From: Myxococcales bacterium
Lineage (GTDB): Bacteria; Myxococcota_A; UBA9042
DNA length: 64,000 bases
Reading direction: 5' to 3'
Assembly: GCA_009692425.1 (NCBI GenBank)
Contig: SHZF01000002.1
Location: 62,001 to 126,000, forward strand
The notes beneath the pieces are model-generated. The model saw only the letters and a program-made list of their open reading frames with translations, searched no databases and had not been told where the DNA came from. The position numbers and the translations under genes are program-made. Shown here piece after piece: positions 47,495 through 57,002 of the stretch (position 1 is the stretch's first letter; each line of letters starts with the position of its first letter).

Positions 47495-48352
47495 TCAGTC
47501 CTTTCGGTCTGGCAGGGATCGGGCCCAGGCCAGATCGGCGGCGCGGGCGTGCTCCATGACACGGCGCACCACCTCGCTGCCTGCCTCCGTACGCGGCAGC
47601 AGGTGGCCGACGCGGGGCAGGGAGACCGCCACCAGCCCCGGTCCCATGGACCCCGTCAATTCGGCGAGGACGGCACGGCACGGGACCGTGCGGTCCGCCG
47701 CGCCGTGCAGCGCCAGCACGGGGCACGGCAAGGGGCCGAGCCCGCGCCGCACCACATCCTGCAGGTCTTCGAGTTCAGTTACGGCATTCAATGGGATCGC
47801 GTCGTAACACGGCGGCCGCGCGGCGCCGGGCAGGTCGGGAGCGTCCTTGCCGAGCACCTCGGGCCAGCCGAGTCGGGTCAACGCCGCCGCCGCGACGCGC
47901 TGCCACCCTGGCAGGTGAAGGGCTGTGGCGAGCAGCGCAACCGACGCGAGGGGCCGCCGCGCGGGACCGCCCACCTGCGGCCGCCGGTGGCGCGCCAGCA
48001 GCAGCGCCAGCAGCGCTCCCATCGACAGCCCGCACAGGTGAATGCGGTCGCAGCGGGTGTCCAGCCACGCGAGCGCCGCGTCGGCCGACGCCAGCCAATC
48101 GCGCCACCCCGTGCCTTGCAGCGCGCGCACCGACGTCGCGTGCCCTGCCAACACCGGCAAGGCGACGCTGAACCCGTGCGTCACAAATGCGTCGGCAAGC
48201 GGGCGTACCTCCCACGGCGACCCGGTCAAGCCGTGCAGGACCAACGCACCCGCACGCCCGCCGGAGTGCGCCAGCGGCTCGGCGCCCGTCGGGCAGCGGA
48301 CGGGAACGCGCAACGCGGCCGGCAATTCCAGCAGATCGGTGGGTTCAGTCAC
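47495..48352 (-). CDS. Carboxylesterase/monoglyceride-lipase-like alpha/beta hydrolase
   Basis: 285 residues from GTG 48352. LHGLTGSPWEVRP gives the oxyanion-hole loop (40-44), CGLSMGALLA the nucleophile Ser 110, LALHGAADRTVP the acid strand and GHLLP the catalytic His. This matches the Est30-type carboxylesterases and monoglyceride lipases that hydrolyse short or medium acyl esters in the cytosol. It overlaps the methyltransferase stop by eight bases and abuts the PFKFB-like gene, so all three appear to be one operon. The link to sugar-phosphate control is not obvious. Confidence 0.88.
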   Translation of the reverse strand: MTEPTDLLELPAALRVPVRCPTGAEPLAHSGGRAGALVLHGLTGSPWEVRPLADAFVTHGFSVALPVLAGHATSVRALQGTGWRDWLASADAALAWLDTRCDRIHLCGLSMGALLALLLARHRRPQVGGPARRPLASVALLATALHLPGWQRVAAAALTRLGWPEVLGKDAPDLPGAARPPCYDAIPLNAVTELEDLQDVVRRGLGPLPCPVLALHGAADRTVPCRAVLAELTGSMGPGLVAVSLPRVGHLLPRTEAGSEVVRRVMEHARAADLAWARSLPDRKD

Positions 48353-49430
48353 GGTCGCGTGCTCCCGCCGCCGCAGCGCCCCGCCGGTGCGGGCGGCGTG
48401 CCCCTGTTCGGTGCGCCTCCACCGTCCCCGCCACCAGCCAAAGCGGGCGTCCGCCTGCGACGACCCGGACAAACAAGGCATCTTCGGCGAGCGGCAGCGT
48501 GTCCGCCGCGCTCCGGTGGGGCAACGCAAAGCCCGCGCGCCAGCCTGGGCAGTCGCGTGCCAGCACGGCTCCGAGGCGCTGGAAAGTCCGCCGTGCCGCC
48601 GCCACGCCGCCGAGGCGGTCGCCCCACGGCGGATTGCACACAACGAATGCAGGAAGAGCCGTCGGAATCGGCTGGTGTGCGACGTCCCCCGTCACCCACC
48701 GGATCGCGTGCGCCACTCCCGCCCTCTCGGCATTGCGCTGGGCCCGCGCTACGCAGTCTGGATCGATGTCGCCGGCGCACACCGGGGGACCCTGCGCGGT
48801 TGCCTTCGCACCGCACGCCGCTTCGATCGCGAGCGTGCCGCTGCCCGTCATCGGGTCCCACAGCGCGCCGTTCCCGTGCCAGCCGACCAGCCGCAACAGC
48901 GCGGCCGCCACGTCCTCCCGCAGGGGCGCCGCGCCGGGCTCCTGGCGCCAGCCGCGCCGGGCCAGCAGGCCTCCGCCGGCGTCGATCGATAGCTCCACGC
49001 GGTCGCCGTCCGCCCGCGCCAGCACCACCAACTCGCCGCGCGCACCGGTCGCGGCGCCGACCCGCGCGTCCACCGCGCTGCGGGCCCCGAGCTGGCGCAG
49101 CAGTTCGGCCTGCATCCAGCGCATGCGATCCGGCGCTGCGCCGCGGCCGCTCCACGCCAGGCGAACGGCCTCGACCGGCGCCGGCACGTCGTGCCATGGC
49201 AGCCCGTCGACGAGTTGCGCGGCGTCCGTCACCGTGCGCAGCCGGCCGACACCCGCCCGGCGCCACAAGTGTGCACAACAGCGCAAGCGTCCCGCCACCG
49301 CGACAAGGTCGGCCGGCAGCGCGCGAAACGCCACGCCACCTGGCTCCGGGCTGCCGGGGAGGCCCAGATCGCCGAGTTCGGCGCACGCAAGCCCCTCGAG
49401 GCCGGGCAACGTCGCCGCGAACCAGTGCAC
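48345..49430 (-). CDS. RlmL-like THUMP-type rRNA/tRNA methyltransferase
   Basis: 361 residues from GTG 49430, with only a weak ribosome-binding site. The N-terminal start HWFAATLPGLEGLACAELGDL matches the THUMP/RlmL opening. The middle carries RAGVGRLRTVTDAAQLV and RGWRQEPGAAPLRED. The Rossmann methylase follows, with DPMTGSGTLAIEAA for S-adenosylmethionine and the catalytic NPPWG loop, as in RlmL/Trm14-type N2-guanine methyltransferases. It is predicted cytosolic. The C-terminal tail is Ala/Arg-rich. The target (rRNA G2445 or tRNA) is inferred from family resemblance. It is the first gene of the operon. Confidence 0.85.
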   Translation of the reverse strand: MHWFAATLPGLEGLACAELGDLGLPGSPEPGGVAFRALPADLVAVAGRLRCCAHLWRRAGVGRLRTVTDAAQLVDGLPWHDVPAPVEAVRLAWSGRGAAPDRMRWMQAELLRQLGARSAVDARVGAATGARGELVVLARADGDRVELSIDAGGGLLARRGWRQEPGAAPLREDVAAALLRLVGWHGNGALWDPMTGSGTLAIEAACGAKATAQGPPVCAGDIDPDCVARAQRNAERAGVAHAIRWVTGDVAHQPIPTALPAFVVCNPPWGDRLGGVAAARRTFQRLGAVLARDCPGWRAGFALPHRSAADTLPLAEDALFVRVVAGGRPLWLVAGTVEAHRTGARRPHRRGAAAAGARDRD

Positions 49431-49503
49431 ATCGGGCGTCGCGACGGGGTGCGCGAAAGGGCTCGTGGGCTGGGGCGGCAGGCCTCCCTGCTGCGGGTTT
49501 TGA

Positions 49504-49532
49504 TTGACGGTGTGGGGGTCGATCGCTAGACT
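49504..49532 (+). promoter_or_regulatory. Strong predicted sigma70-type promoter of the large lipoprotein
   Basis: TTGACG (49504-49509) and TAGACT (49527-49532) lie exactly 17 bases apart, the best promoter seen in the window. The -10 ends 54 bases before the ATG. Confidence 0.65.
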
Positions 49533-49586
49533 CCTGCGCCCGCTCGGCGCGGGGCAGCAGCTACCGGCCGTCCTGAGGCGCTACCC

Positions 49587-52232
49587 ATGTTCGCACGTTC
49601 GACCGTCGTCGTCACCACGGGCACCTGCCTGACCCTCGCCGCGCTGGCGTGCAGTTCGACCCAATCCCCGGCACCCGGCGCCGCCCAGTGCCTGCCGGGC
49701 ACGGTGGGCTGCGCCAATCCCGGCACTGGCGACGTGGGCGGCTCAGGCCGCGGGGTGGACGCGGGCGTGACCGGCGGCGACGCGTCACCCACCGGTGACG
49801 ACGCCGGCAACGACGGAGCGGGTACTGGCGCAGACGGAGCGGCATTCAATACCGACGGCGGCAGCACAAGTCCCAAGCCCGACGCCAGCGCGCCCCCCGA
49901 CGTACCCACACAGCCGTCGTCGAAGTTTACAGGGTATCCGTCTGCCGAACTCCAACTGCGCATCGTCGGGCCGAGCGGTCGCGGCCACGCCACGGTGTCG
50001 GGCCAGATCATCGAAGTCGCTGCCGTCCTGTTCGGCAACGCCGACGAGGTCGTGTGGTCGACGACGACGGGCGCCAAGGGCAACGCGCACAACGCTCCGT
50101 TCCTGCAGACCGACCCGATCAAGCTGGTGCCGGGCGACAACGTGGTGACGCTCACGGCATCGAACAAGGCCGAGGTCGTGACCGATCGCATCGTCGTGAC
50201 ATACAATCCGCTGTTTTCCTTTCAAGACCGCTTGCGCGTCAACCCGCGTGTGCTGAAGCGCGGCAAGGCCACAGCGGTGACTGCCGTCATCAGCCTCGGC
50301 AAGGCTACCAACATCGTCAAGGGCAGCGCGAAGCTGTTTCGCGTCGATGCCGATGGCGCGGCCATCACCACGCTCGGCGCCCTGGCCGACGAAGGCGTGC
50401 TGTCCGACGGCGACGAAATCAAGGCCGACGGCCTGTACTCCAAGAAGGTGACGCTCAACGAAGCCAGCGTCGGCACGGCGCGGCTGCGCGTCTCCATCGA
50501 CGTGGCGGGGATCGACGGCAAGACGATCGTGGCCTACAGCGACATCGCGGAGATCGACGTCGTGGACGACATCGCGCAGGCAGACTGCGACGCCGCTCTG
50601 GCGGCATTGGGTACCGCAAAAGCCGACGCGGGCAAAGCCGCCAGCCCCGATGCTGCCCGCAAGGCCGCCATCGACGCGCTGAAGGCCAACCCCACTGTCC
50701 TCGACGCCGGACCGGCGAGCGACGGTTTCGGCCAGGCCGGCACGGGGGCTTGGGTGCGGTTCAAGTCTGGCCTGCTCGGCATCGTGCGGCTGGGCGCGGC
50801 GACCAACCGCGGTGGTGGCGGCGACGGCGACGGCCCCACGCGTGCCATGGGTGGCCTGGTTGGCGACGAAGGCCTGCAGACGGTCGAAGTCGGCTCCAAG
50901 CGTGCACTCCTGCTCAACCCGTTCGCGACGGCGCTGGGCACCACGGAAGTGGCCCACGCCAGCAAGCTGATGGCGGACCTCGCGTGCCCGGCCTACACGG
51001 TCGACAGTGCGGCCGACGCCCTGGCAGATTTGTCGAAGCTGCGCCGGATGTTCGACTACGGCATCACGGCCATCGCCACCCATGGCGAAGCGGCGTTCAA
51101 GGGCGTGCCGTGGCCCGACAAGCAGGCGCTGGGTTGGCGCCATCCCGGCTCGCAGGAGGCCCTGTTCACCGGCCACGTCGTCAGTTGTGGCTACTTCGCG
51201 TCCGTGGGCAGCCCGAAGAAGTGCAGCGAGAGCACACCCTGCGGCCCGGAGGCCGAGTGCGTAGTCAACCAGGTGGGAGGCACCGGCGACTGTATCGACC
51301 ACCTTACGGCAGACCTGCGCAAGGGCCGTGTGGCGCTCACGTCGGACGGCACGTACGCGGTGCTTCCCGCCTTCATCGGTCGCCATGCCGAGCAGCGCCA
51401 CCCGCAGAGCCTGGCCTACCTGGGCGGCTGCCGCAGCCTGTTCAACGGCACGCTGGCGGGCGAACTGTTCGCCGCAGGAGCTGCCGCCGTCGCCGGCTTC
51501 AATGGCTACGTCTCGAACGAATTTGCCACGAAATGGGGCAAGACCATGTTCGCCAACCTGATCGAGCAGAAGCAACTGTCGGGCAGCGCGCACGCCCAGG
51601 TCGATGACCCGGCCAATCCCGGCTCGTGGTTCGGCCTCGTCGGCGCGCAGAACCTGAACGCGGCAAACATCGAAATCATGAATTCCAGTTGGGAATCCGG
51701 CAACATCCAAGGCTGGCTCAAGACCGGCGACGGCCGCGTCGTCGCCAAGCTCGGCTCCGCGATTCCGGTCGACGGCAAGTACATGGGCATCCTGTCCACG
51801 GGCCTCGGCTACACGACGCAGAAGGGAGAACTCGACCAGCGCTTCTGCATCCCGGCGGGCAAGGGCAAATTCTCCGTATGGTGGAAATTCTACAGCGAGG
51901 AGTTCACCGAGTACTGCGGCAGCAAGTTCCAGGACGCCCTCGTCATCAAGTTCGAAGGCAAGCCCGGCAACAAGACCGTGGTCGATGCAAAGGTCGACGA
52001 CCTGTGCGCGAAATCGAACTGCAGCGGCTGCGGCGGCCAGTACAAGGGGCTGACGGCGGCCGATGTCAGCTTCGACCAGGGCGGGGTGTACATGACGCCC
52101 TGGGTGCAATCGACGGCCGACATCACGCCGTTCGCAGGCAACGGCAACGTACGGCTGCGCCTGCTTGCGACCGACGTGGGCGACTCCGTGTACGACACCG
52201 CGATCCTGGTCGACAAGCTGGAATTCGAGTAG
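49587..52232 (+). CDS. Large lipoprotein with possible caspase-like (C25/CHAT-type) region
   Basis: 881 residues from ATG 49587; the lipobox ALAC puts Cys at 22. A Gly/Asp/Thr-rich spacer follows to about residue 105, then beta-rich domains (DNVVTLTASNKAEVVTDRI, GTARLRVSIDVAGIDGKT). The segment ITAIATHGEAAF (His 499) and LAYLGGCRSLFNGTLAGE (Cys 615), with AGAAAVAGFNGYVS after it, resemble the His-Cys dyad of gingipain/caspase-fold peptidases. The C-terminal 230 residues look like a jelly-roll binding domain (FCIPAGKGKFSVWWKFYSEE). It is probably cell-surface. Peptidase activity is inference only; the fold must be tested. Confidence 0.75.
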   Translation: MFARSTVVVTTGTCLTLAALACSSTQSPAPGAAQCLPGTVGCANPGTGDVGGSGRGVDAGVTGGDASPTGDDAGNDGAGTGADGAAFNTDGGSTSPKPDASAPPDVPTQPSSKFTGYPSAELQLRIVGPSGRGHATVSGQIIEVAAVLFGNADEVVWSTTTGAKGNAHNAPFLQTDPIKLVPGDNVVTLTASNKAEVVTDRIVVTYNPLFSFQDRLRVNPRVLKRGKATAVTAVISLGKATNIVKGSAKLFRVDADGAAITTLGALADEGVLSDGDEIKADGLYSKKVTLNEASVGTARLRVSIDVAGIDGKTIVAYSDIAEIDVVDDIAQADCDAALAALGTAKADAGKAASPDAARKAAIDALKANPTVLDAGPASDGFGQAGTGAWVRFKSGLLGIVRLGAATNRGGGGDGDGPTRAMGGLVGDEGLQTVEVGSKRALLLNPFATALGTTEVAHASKLMADLACPAYTVDSAADALADLSKLRRMFDYGITAIATHGEAAFKGVPWPDKQALGWRHPGSQEALFTGHVVSCGYFASVGSPKKCSESTPCGPEAECVVNQVGGTGDCIDHLTADLRKGRVALTSDGTYAVLPAFIGRHAEQRHPQSLAYLGGCRSLFNGTLAGELFAAGAAAVAGFNGYVSNEFATKWGKTMFANLIEQKQLSGSAHAQVDDPANPGSWFGLVGAQNLNAANIEIMNSSWESGNIQGWLKTGDGRVVAKLGSAIPVDGKYMGILSTGLGYTTQKGELDQRFCIPAGKGKFSVWWKFYSEEFTEYCGSKFQDALVIKFEGKPGNKTVVDAKVDDLCAKSNCSGCGGQYKGLTAADVSFDQGGVYMTPWVQSTADITPFAGNGNVRLRLLATDVGDSVYDTAILVDKLEFE

Positions 52233-52325
52233 CCGTCAGGTGTGTGCGGGTGGCAGAGGTCGGCAAATCGGTGCCCGCTTGCGGGCGCGCTTGACCCGCG
52301 CGTGCCGCCCCCCTAGCTTGAAGCC

Positions 52326-53507
52326 ATGACGGGGGTGGCTTCGCAGGAACGGAACCGAGGAATGCGACGGCGGCGCATGGGTCTGTCGCACGCCGCCGCA
52401 TTGGCTCGCAGTGGCTGCGCAATTGTCGTTGGGTTGGGCTTTGTCCTCGCGATGTTCGCCATGCTGGCCGCGGCGTTGCACGACGGTACGCCGGCCCGCC
52501 CCTCCGGGCTCATCGCGCACATGGGTCACCCGCGGTCGCAGACGAACCGCGGACCCGCCGCCGTGCCCGTGCCGAAGCGGCGCTCGCGTTTGCAACTCGT
52601 CGCCACGCCGACGCCGCCCAAGCCCAAGGTCGCGCCCGCCGAGGAGCGGCTCACTGGTCAGGTCGTCGAGACGGCCCGACCCCAGGTCGAAGAACACGCG
52701 CCGCTGGCCCAGTACCTCGGCCGCTACGACATGCGGGTCGCGCGCGAGGTCAAGGCCCGCTCGCGCCGATTGCCCAGCGAAGTCCCGGGTCGCCTCGAGG
52801 TCGCGCACGCGTCGAAGGTGCAGAGCCCGCAGTCTACGAGCCCGGAGCCGACCCGCATTCCCGAACGCGCGCCACTGCGACCGGTCGAGGTCGCGCCGGT
52901 CGCGCCGCAAGCGCCAGCCCACAACGGCAGCGCGCCGACACTCGGAACTGCACCCGCGCCCCCGACCGAAGCGAGCCCGGGGAGTCCCAGTCCCGCCGTG
53001 GTGCGCCGGCCGAGCGACGCATTGCTGCTGCCGGCCACGTCGCCGGGCAACGTGCTTCACAACCTGCAAGCCTTGGCGGGTTCGCCCGGCACGCTGGACT
53101 ATCTCCCCGACGTCGATGAACTGGGCGACACGAACCTGTTGAATACGAGAAAATTTCGCTACTGGGACTTCTTCCAACGCGTCAAGGACCGCGTTGCCGG
53201 CGAGTGGGAGCCGGGCCAAGTCTGGAGCACGCGCGATCCGAGCGGCGTCAAGTACGGCGTCAAGGACCGGTTGACCGTGTTGCGTGTCACGCTCGACCCC
53301 GAAGGCGCGCTGAAGCGAGTGGCCATCGCGCGCCGGTCTGGGCTGGAGTTCCTTGACGAGGAGGCCGAACGCGCCTTTGCTGCCGCCGGGCCCTTTCCGA
53401 ATCCCCCGGTGGGCCTGCGCAACGACCGTGGCGAAATCGAATTCCAGTTCGGCTTCATGTTCGAGATCGCCACGCAGAAGTTCAGGTTCCAGCGACTGAA
53501 TCCGTGA
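52326..53507 (+). CDS. TonB-like energy-transducer protein
   Basis: 393 residues from ATG 52326. A basic N-terminus and one membrane helix (about 29-51) precede a long Pro/Ala/Arg-rich stretch to about residue 270. The last 110 residues (DFFQRVKDRVAGEWEP, LTVLRVTLDPEGALKRVAI, DEEAERAFAAAGPFPNPP) form the TonB/TolA C-terminal fold. It would span the periplasm from the inner membrane to contact outer-membrane proteins. No ExbB/ExbD genes are nearby. Its stop overlaps the GTG start of the protease downstream (GTGA). Confidence 0.82.
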   Translation: MTGVASQERNRGMRRRRMGLSHAAALARSGCAIVVGLGFVLAMFAMLAAALHDGTPARPSGLIAHMGHPRSQTNRGPAAVPVPKRRSRLQLVATPTPPKPKVAPAEERLTGQVVETARPQVEEHAPLAQYLGRYDMRVAREVKARSRRLPSEVPGRLEVAHASKVQSPQSTSPEPTRIPERAPLRPVEVAPVAPQAPAHNGSAPTLGTAPAPPTEASPGSPSPAVVRRPSDALLLPATSPGNVLHNLQALAGSPGTLDYLPDVDELGDTNLLNTRKFRYWDFFQRVKDRVAGEWEPGQVWSTRDPSGVKYGVKDRLTVLRVTLDPEGALKRVAIARRSGLEFLDEEAERAFAAAGPFPNPPVGLRNDRGEIEFQFGFMFEIATQKFRFQRLNP

Positions 53508-54700
53508 CCGCGACTGCCCACCGACCTGTCGGCGAAGGTGTCCTCTGCTGCCGCCGCCGCCGCCACGCGCGCACGTGGCTCGCTGCGTGGTCGGTTGCGC
53601 TGGCCTTGGCGCTGCCGTGTCTGGCCCTGGGCAAGCCGTCCGTTGCCGACACGGCGCCGATGCGCCTGCACGTTCATCTTCACGGGATCGACGAAGACCG
53701 CCGCCCTCCGCTCGAACGCCTGAGCCGCGACGCAGTGCGCCGGGTCGAAGAAGACCTCGTGGCCCGGCTGCACGGCGACCTGCACATCGACTTCGTCGGC
53801 AGTCCTGCCGATTTCAAGTCCGTCATGGACGCCCACGGTGTCGTCGGCTGGCCCGAGGCTTGGATCGCTGGGCTCGCGTTGCTCGGGCAGGATCGCGTCA
53901 TCGTCCAGGTCGGCGGCCCGGGCGCGCTGAAGACCGCCGAGACCGTCCGGCACGAGATGGCCCACGTGGCCCTGCACGCGCTGTCAGGCGGCGGCTGGAC
54001 GCCGCGTTGGTATCACGAGGGCGTCGCCATGTGGCTGGCAGGCGAGGCGACGTATGAGCGGCTCAAGGAGGCCGCAGGTGCAGGCGCATTCGGCACCCTC
54101 GACAGCCTCGCCGACCTTGACGGCAGCTTCGACCCGCAAGGCAACCAGGTGGCGGTGGAGCGTTCGTATGCTGTCGCGGCCGGCTTCGTGCGGTTTTCCG
54201 TCGTGCGGATGGGCGACCGGCGCGCGATCGTGCAGCTCCACGAGCGGATGATGCGGGGCCTCGATTTTCGTGCCGCCTGGACGGCGACGTTCGGCATGGC
54301 GCCCGAAGCCTTGTTTGCCCTCTACGTCACGCACCTGGGCACGCATGGCTCCGCCTGGACGGTGGCCTTGTCCGATGGGCTGATCTGGGGGCTTGTCTCG
54401 GTGCTGGCGCTGCTGGCGACGGCGACGGCATGGCGGCACCGCCCGCGCTACGAACCGGACGACGAGCCGCTCGACTTGGAGGCGATCGCCGAGGCCGGCC
54501 GCGCCGCATTGGATCGGCCCTGGCTTCGCCGCGACTTTGCCGCCGCGCCCTTGCAAATCGACGCGACCGACAACGCACAATGGCCGCCTGCGCCCGATGG
54601 CACCGCTGCCCCGGCGCCCGACGCGTCACCTGACGCCATGCTGGGCCCAAGCCGCGTTGCGCCCGACACCGTTGACGGTCTGCGCGAGCCCCGCCTATAA
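53504..54700 (+). CDS. Gluzincin (peptidase MA-like) membrane-anchored protease
   Basis: 398 residues from GTG 53504. The N-terminal signal/anchor (LAAWSVALALALPCLALG) is followed by the zinc site RHEMAHVAL (His 150, Glu 151, His 154) and RWYHEGVAMWLAGE (Glu 172), the HExxH-E pattern of peptidase MA-type gluzincins. A second helix (LIWGLVSVLALLATATAW) lies at about residues 293-310, and an acidic/Pro-rich tail ends the protein. It is probably periplasmic with a C-terminal cytosolic tail. Coupling to a TonB-like gene suggests a joint role in the envelope (inference). Confidence 0.8.
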   Translation: MTATAHRPVGEGVLCCRRRRHARTWLAAWSVALALALPCLALGKPSVADTAPMRLHVHLHGIDEDRRPPLERLSRDAVRRVEEDLVARLHGDLHIDFVGSPADFKSVMDAHGVVGWPEAWIAGLALLGQDRVIVQVGGPGALKTAETVRHEMAHVALHALSGGGWTPRWYHEGVAMWLAGEATYERLKEAAGAGAFGTLDSLADLDGSFDPQGNQVAVERSYAVAAGFVRFSVVRMGDRRAIVQLHERMMRGLDFRAAWTATFGMAPEALFALYVTHLGTHGSAWTVALSDGLIWGLVSVLALLATATAWRHRPRYEPDDEPLDLEAIAEAGRAALDRPWLRRDFAAAPLQIDATDNAQWPPAPDGTAAPAPDASPDAMLGPSRVAPDTVDGLREPRL

Positions 54701-54765
54701 CCCGTCCATCTACCGGAGCCTGGGAGCCCTCACGGTGCTCCCCACCGCCGCCCTCGGCGGCCCCC

Positions 54766-55983
54766 ATGGTCGAACCTGGTGCCATCGTTCACTCCTTGCA
54801 CGCGCGGCTGTTGGCGCGGGCCCACGTGCGCGTGCTCGTCGCCGCAGTCGGGTATGGCCAGAAGCAGTTTGACCGCGCGCTCGTGCACCGGGCGGCGACG
54901 GCGTTCCTGGGTGTCGAAGTCGTCGATCGCGCCGACCTGGAGGCGGTGCTCGATGAGCGCGAGGCCCACGCCCAGTTCTTGCCGTGGCTGTTGTGGGACG
55001 CTCCCCGCGGCCCGCGGAAACCGCCGCTGGCCGCCGACCTGCGCGACCGCTTTCGTACTGGCGTCGAACGCACCGTCCTGGATGGGCTGCTGACCGTCAG
55101 GCCCGACGCCTATTGCGTCGCTTGCGTCGATGCCGCGGGCGTCGTGCTGGAGCGCCTGGCAGATGGCTCGCGCACGCACCTCAGCGAGCCGACGCTGCGC
55201 GCGGTGGCGGCCGTCGGCGAAATCTACATCGCCCGCATCCTCCACGTCGGCGACATCGCGCTGCTCGATGCGGTGCACGCGTGCATGCCGGCCGCCGCAC
55301 GTCCCCAACTCGAAAAGGCCGCCGTGCGGGCGGCGCGCGGCTCCCGCAGCAAGGCCCTGCCGACGCTGATTGCGGCGTGCCAGCAGGTAGCACAGCGCCT
55401 TGCCCGGTTGCAGCCTGGGTTGGCCGAAGTGCGTGGACAAATGCACGCCACGTTGGTTTTTGCGTTGACGCCGGGCGCCGACGTGACCGCGCGCCTGGAT
55501 GGCCTCGCCGCGTCGGGCGAACTCGAGAGGCTGCGCGGCCGGCTCTCGATCCGGCACCCCGCGATCGGGCCGGTGGGCACCGTGCTGCGCTTGAGCGACG
55601 GCCGTCTGTTGGCATCGACGTCTGCGCCGTGGCGGGCGCGCAGCCTGCGGATCGCTGTCGAGCGTGCGGTGCCGGGCGTGCGCTACGTGTGCACTCTGTT
55701 TCGCGATCTCGGTCCACTGTTCGATCTCGGCCGCCGTGAGGAACTGCCGCGCCACGAACTGCGCAGGCTGGCGGAGGATTGGCTCGGCGAGTGCCTGCTC
55801 ACATTCTCGGATACCCCGCACGTGTGGCTCGACGGCGCCACGCCGCGCGAGGCCGTGCGCACGGCGTCGGGTCGCACGCAGGTCCAGGCGTGGCTGCGGG
55901 ACGTGGAGCGCGTCGGCGAGGTGGCGGGTCCAGCCTGTCGGGCTGCGGTCGATTCGCTGCGGCAGGAACTTGCACTCGCTTGA
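54766..55983 (+). CDS. Uncharacterised protein resembling SEC-C-associated families
   Basis: 405 residues from ATG 54766. FLPWLLWDAPRG near residue 67 and TPHVWLDGATPREAVRTASG near residue 350 are the two conserved spots of a large family often seen with SEC-C/YecA-type zinc tails, but no zinc tail is present here. No membrane helix or signal was found, so it is likely cytosolic. The gap from the protease is 65 bases. Function is unknown; links to toxin-antitoxin or translocation proteins would be guesses. Confidence 0.65.
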   Translation: MVEPGAIVHSLHARLLARAHVRVLVAAVGYGQKQFDRALVHRAATAFLGVEVVDRADLEAVLDEREAHAQFLPWLLWDAPRGPRKPPLAADLRDRFRTGVERTVLDGLLTVRPDAYCVACVDAAGVVLERLADGSRTHLSEPTLRAVAAVGEIYIARILHVGDIALLDAVHACMPAAARPQLEKAAVRAARGSRSKALPTLIAACQQVAQRLARLQPGLAEVRGQMHATLVFALTPGADVTARLDGLAASGELERLRGRLSIRHPAIGPVGTVLRLSDGRLLASTSAPWRARSLRIAVERAVPGVRYVCTLFRDLGPLFDLGRREELPRHELRRLAEDWLGECLLTFSDTPHVWLDGATPREAVRTASGRTQVQAWLRDVERVGEVAGPACRAAVDSLRQELALA

Positions 55984-55998
55984 TCGCCCTGGGCACCG

Positions 55999-56259
55999 TC
56001 AAGAACCGTCCGGCTCGAACGCCTTGCAGAACTCCGGGATTCCGTCGGTTCGCACGATCTCGAGCAGCGCAAGCGTCGGGGTGTGCAGCGCGGCGTTCGG
56101 CCAGCCCAGACTGCAGGTGCCGATTGACGCCACGACATAGGCGCAATCGTCGCAGCGGAATTGCAGTGCCAGCGCGCTCGCCTCGGCCCGAAACTGTGCG
56201 TTGACATCCGTCCGCTTTTCTCCGCTGTGCAACAACCGCGGCTGGAAGGCTTGCTTCAA
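55999..56259 (-). CDS. Small conserved cysteine-containing protein
   Basis: 86 residues read from TTG 56259, whose last bases overlap the stop of the upstream gene (TTGA). Conserved-looking segments are LQFRCDDCAYV and IGTCSLGWPNAALHTP. This Cys-Cys then Cys-Pro-Asn-His pattern recalls small metal-binding proteins common in Myxococcota, though it has no named family that I can give. No membrane helix. It probably forms a short operon with the upstream exported-protein gene. Confidence 0.6.
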   Translation of the reverse strand: MKQAFQPRLLHSGEKRTDVNAQFRAEASALALQFRCDDCAYVVASIGTCSLGWPNAALHTPTLALLEIVRTDGIPEFCKAFEPDGS

Positions 56260-57002
56260 CGTACGGACTCCTCGCGATCGAGCGCCTTGCGCGCCGCCGC
56301 TACGAGCGCCGCCTCTGCGGGCGCCAAGGCGGTGCGCTCCGCCTCGATCAGCATTGCGTTGCCCCGCCTGCGTCCCTGGGCCAGCGCGCGCAGCACCGCG
56401 ACGTGGACGCCTCCGCGCTCGCCCGCCAGTTCTGGCCCGCTGGCCCGCCAGTCTCCCGCCGCCTGAACCCGCACTACAGCGAGCGCGACGCGCGCCAGGG
56501 CGTCCTGACCGATGCCGCCAAGGCTGGCCACGAACGGCAGCGCAAGGTCCGGCCGTCCGGCGCGCACGCACGAATCGACGCCGAGGGCGCGGAACAAGCG
56601 CGCGGCTACCAGCACTTCTGCGGTGATCTCGAAAAGTGGCGTCGGGCCGCGCACATTGGCCGTCAGGAATCTGTCGATGCCGGCAAGGTCGGCGTCTGCC
56701 CGCTGCGCCCCGAAGAAAACGCCGGCTGCGGTGCGCATCCGCTCGGCCCGCAGGGTCGCTGTCGCCGTGCAGGCTACGCTCCAGTTGGCGCGGGCGTGGG
56801 CTACGGCGGACAGTCGCAGCGCCGGCGGGGCGTCTTGCGGGCGCGCCAGGCGAGGCCGCAGCGGTTGGATCTGGGCCAGCAGATCAACGGATGGAGCCGC
56901 CGCGCTGGCGTCGTGGCCCCACAGGACACCGAATGCGGCCGCGATCGCCGCAGAGGAACCTGCAGCGCGCGCGATGCTCCGAAACGGTCCAACTCCCCTC
57001 AT
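56256..57002 (-). CDS. Exported protein of unknown function
   Basis: 248 residues from ATG 57002 behind a perfect GGAGG; the frame is open for 16 codons more, but this start is better. A signal peptide (AAGSSAAIAAAFGVLWGHDASA) is present. The body is mostly alpha-helical and Ala/Arg-rich, with no recognisable domain. The gene is divergent from the Gld-type cassette and couples to the small Cys protein downstream. It cannot be assigned to a family. Confidence 0.6.
   Translation of the reverse strand: MRGVGPFRSIARAAGSSAAIAAAFGVLWGHDASAAAPSVDLLAQIQPLRPRLARPQDAPPALRLSAVAHARANWSVACTATATLRAERMRTAAGVFFGAQRADADLAGIDRFLTANVRGPTPLFEITAEVLVAARLFRALGVDSCVRAGRPDLALPFVASLGGIGQDALARVALAVVRVQAAGDWRASGPELAGERGGVHVAVLRALAQGRRRGNAMLIEAERTALAPAEAALVAAARKALDREESVR

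Noticed and set aside
49785-52109. A 774-codon minus-strand frame over the large lipoprotein
   Set aside because: Antisense shadow of a gene with lipobox, promoter and conserved segments.
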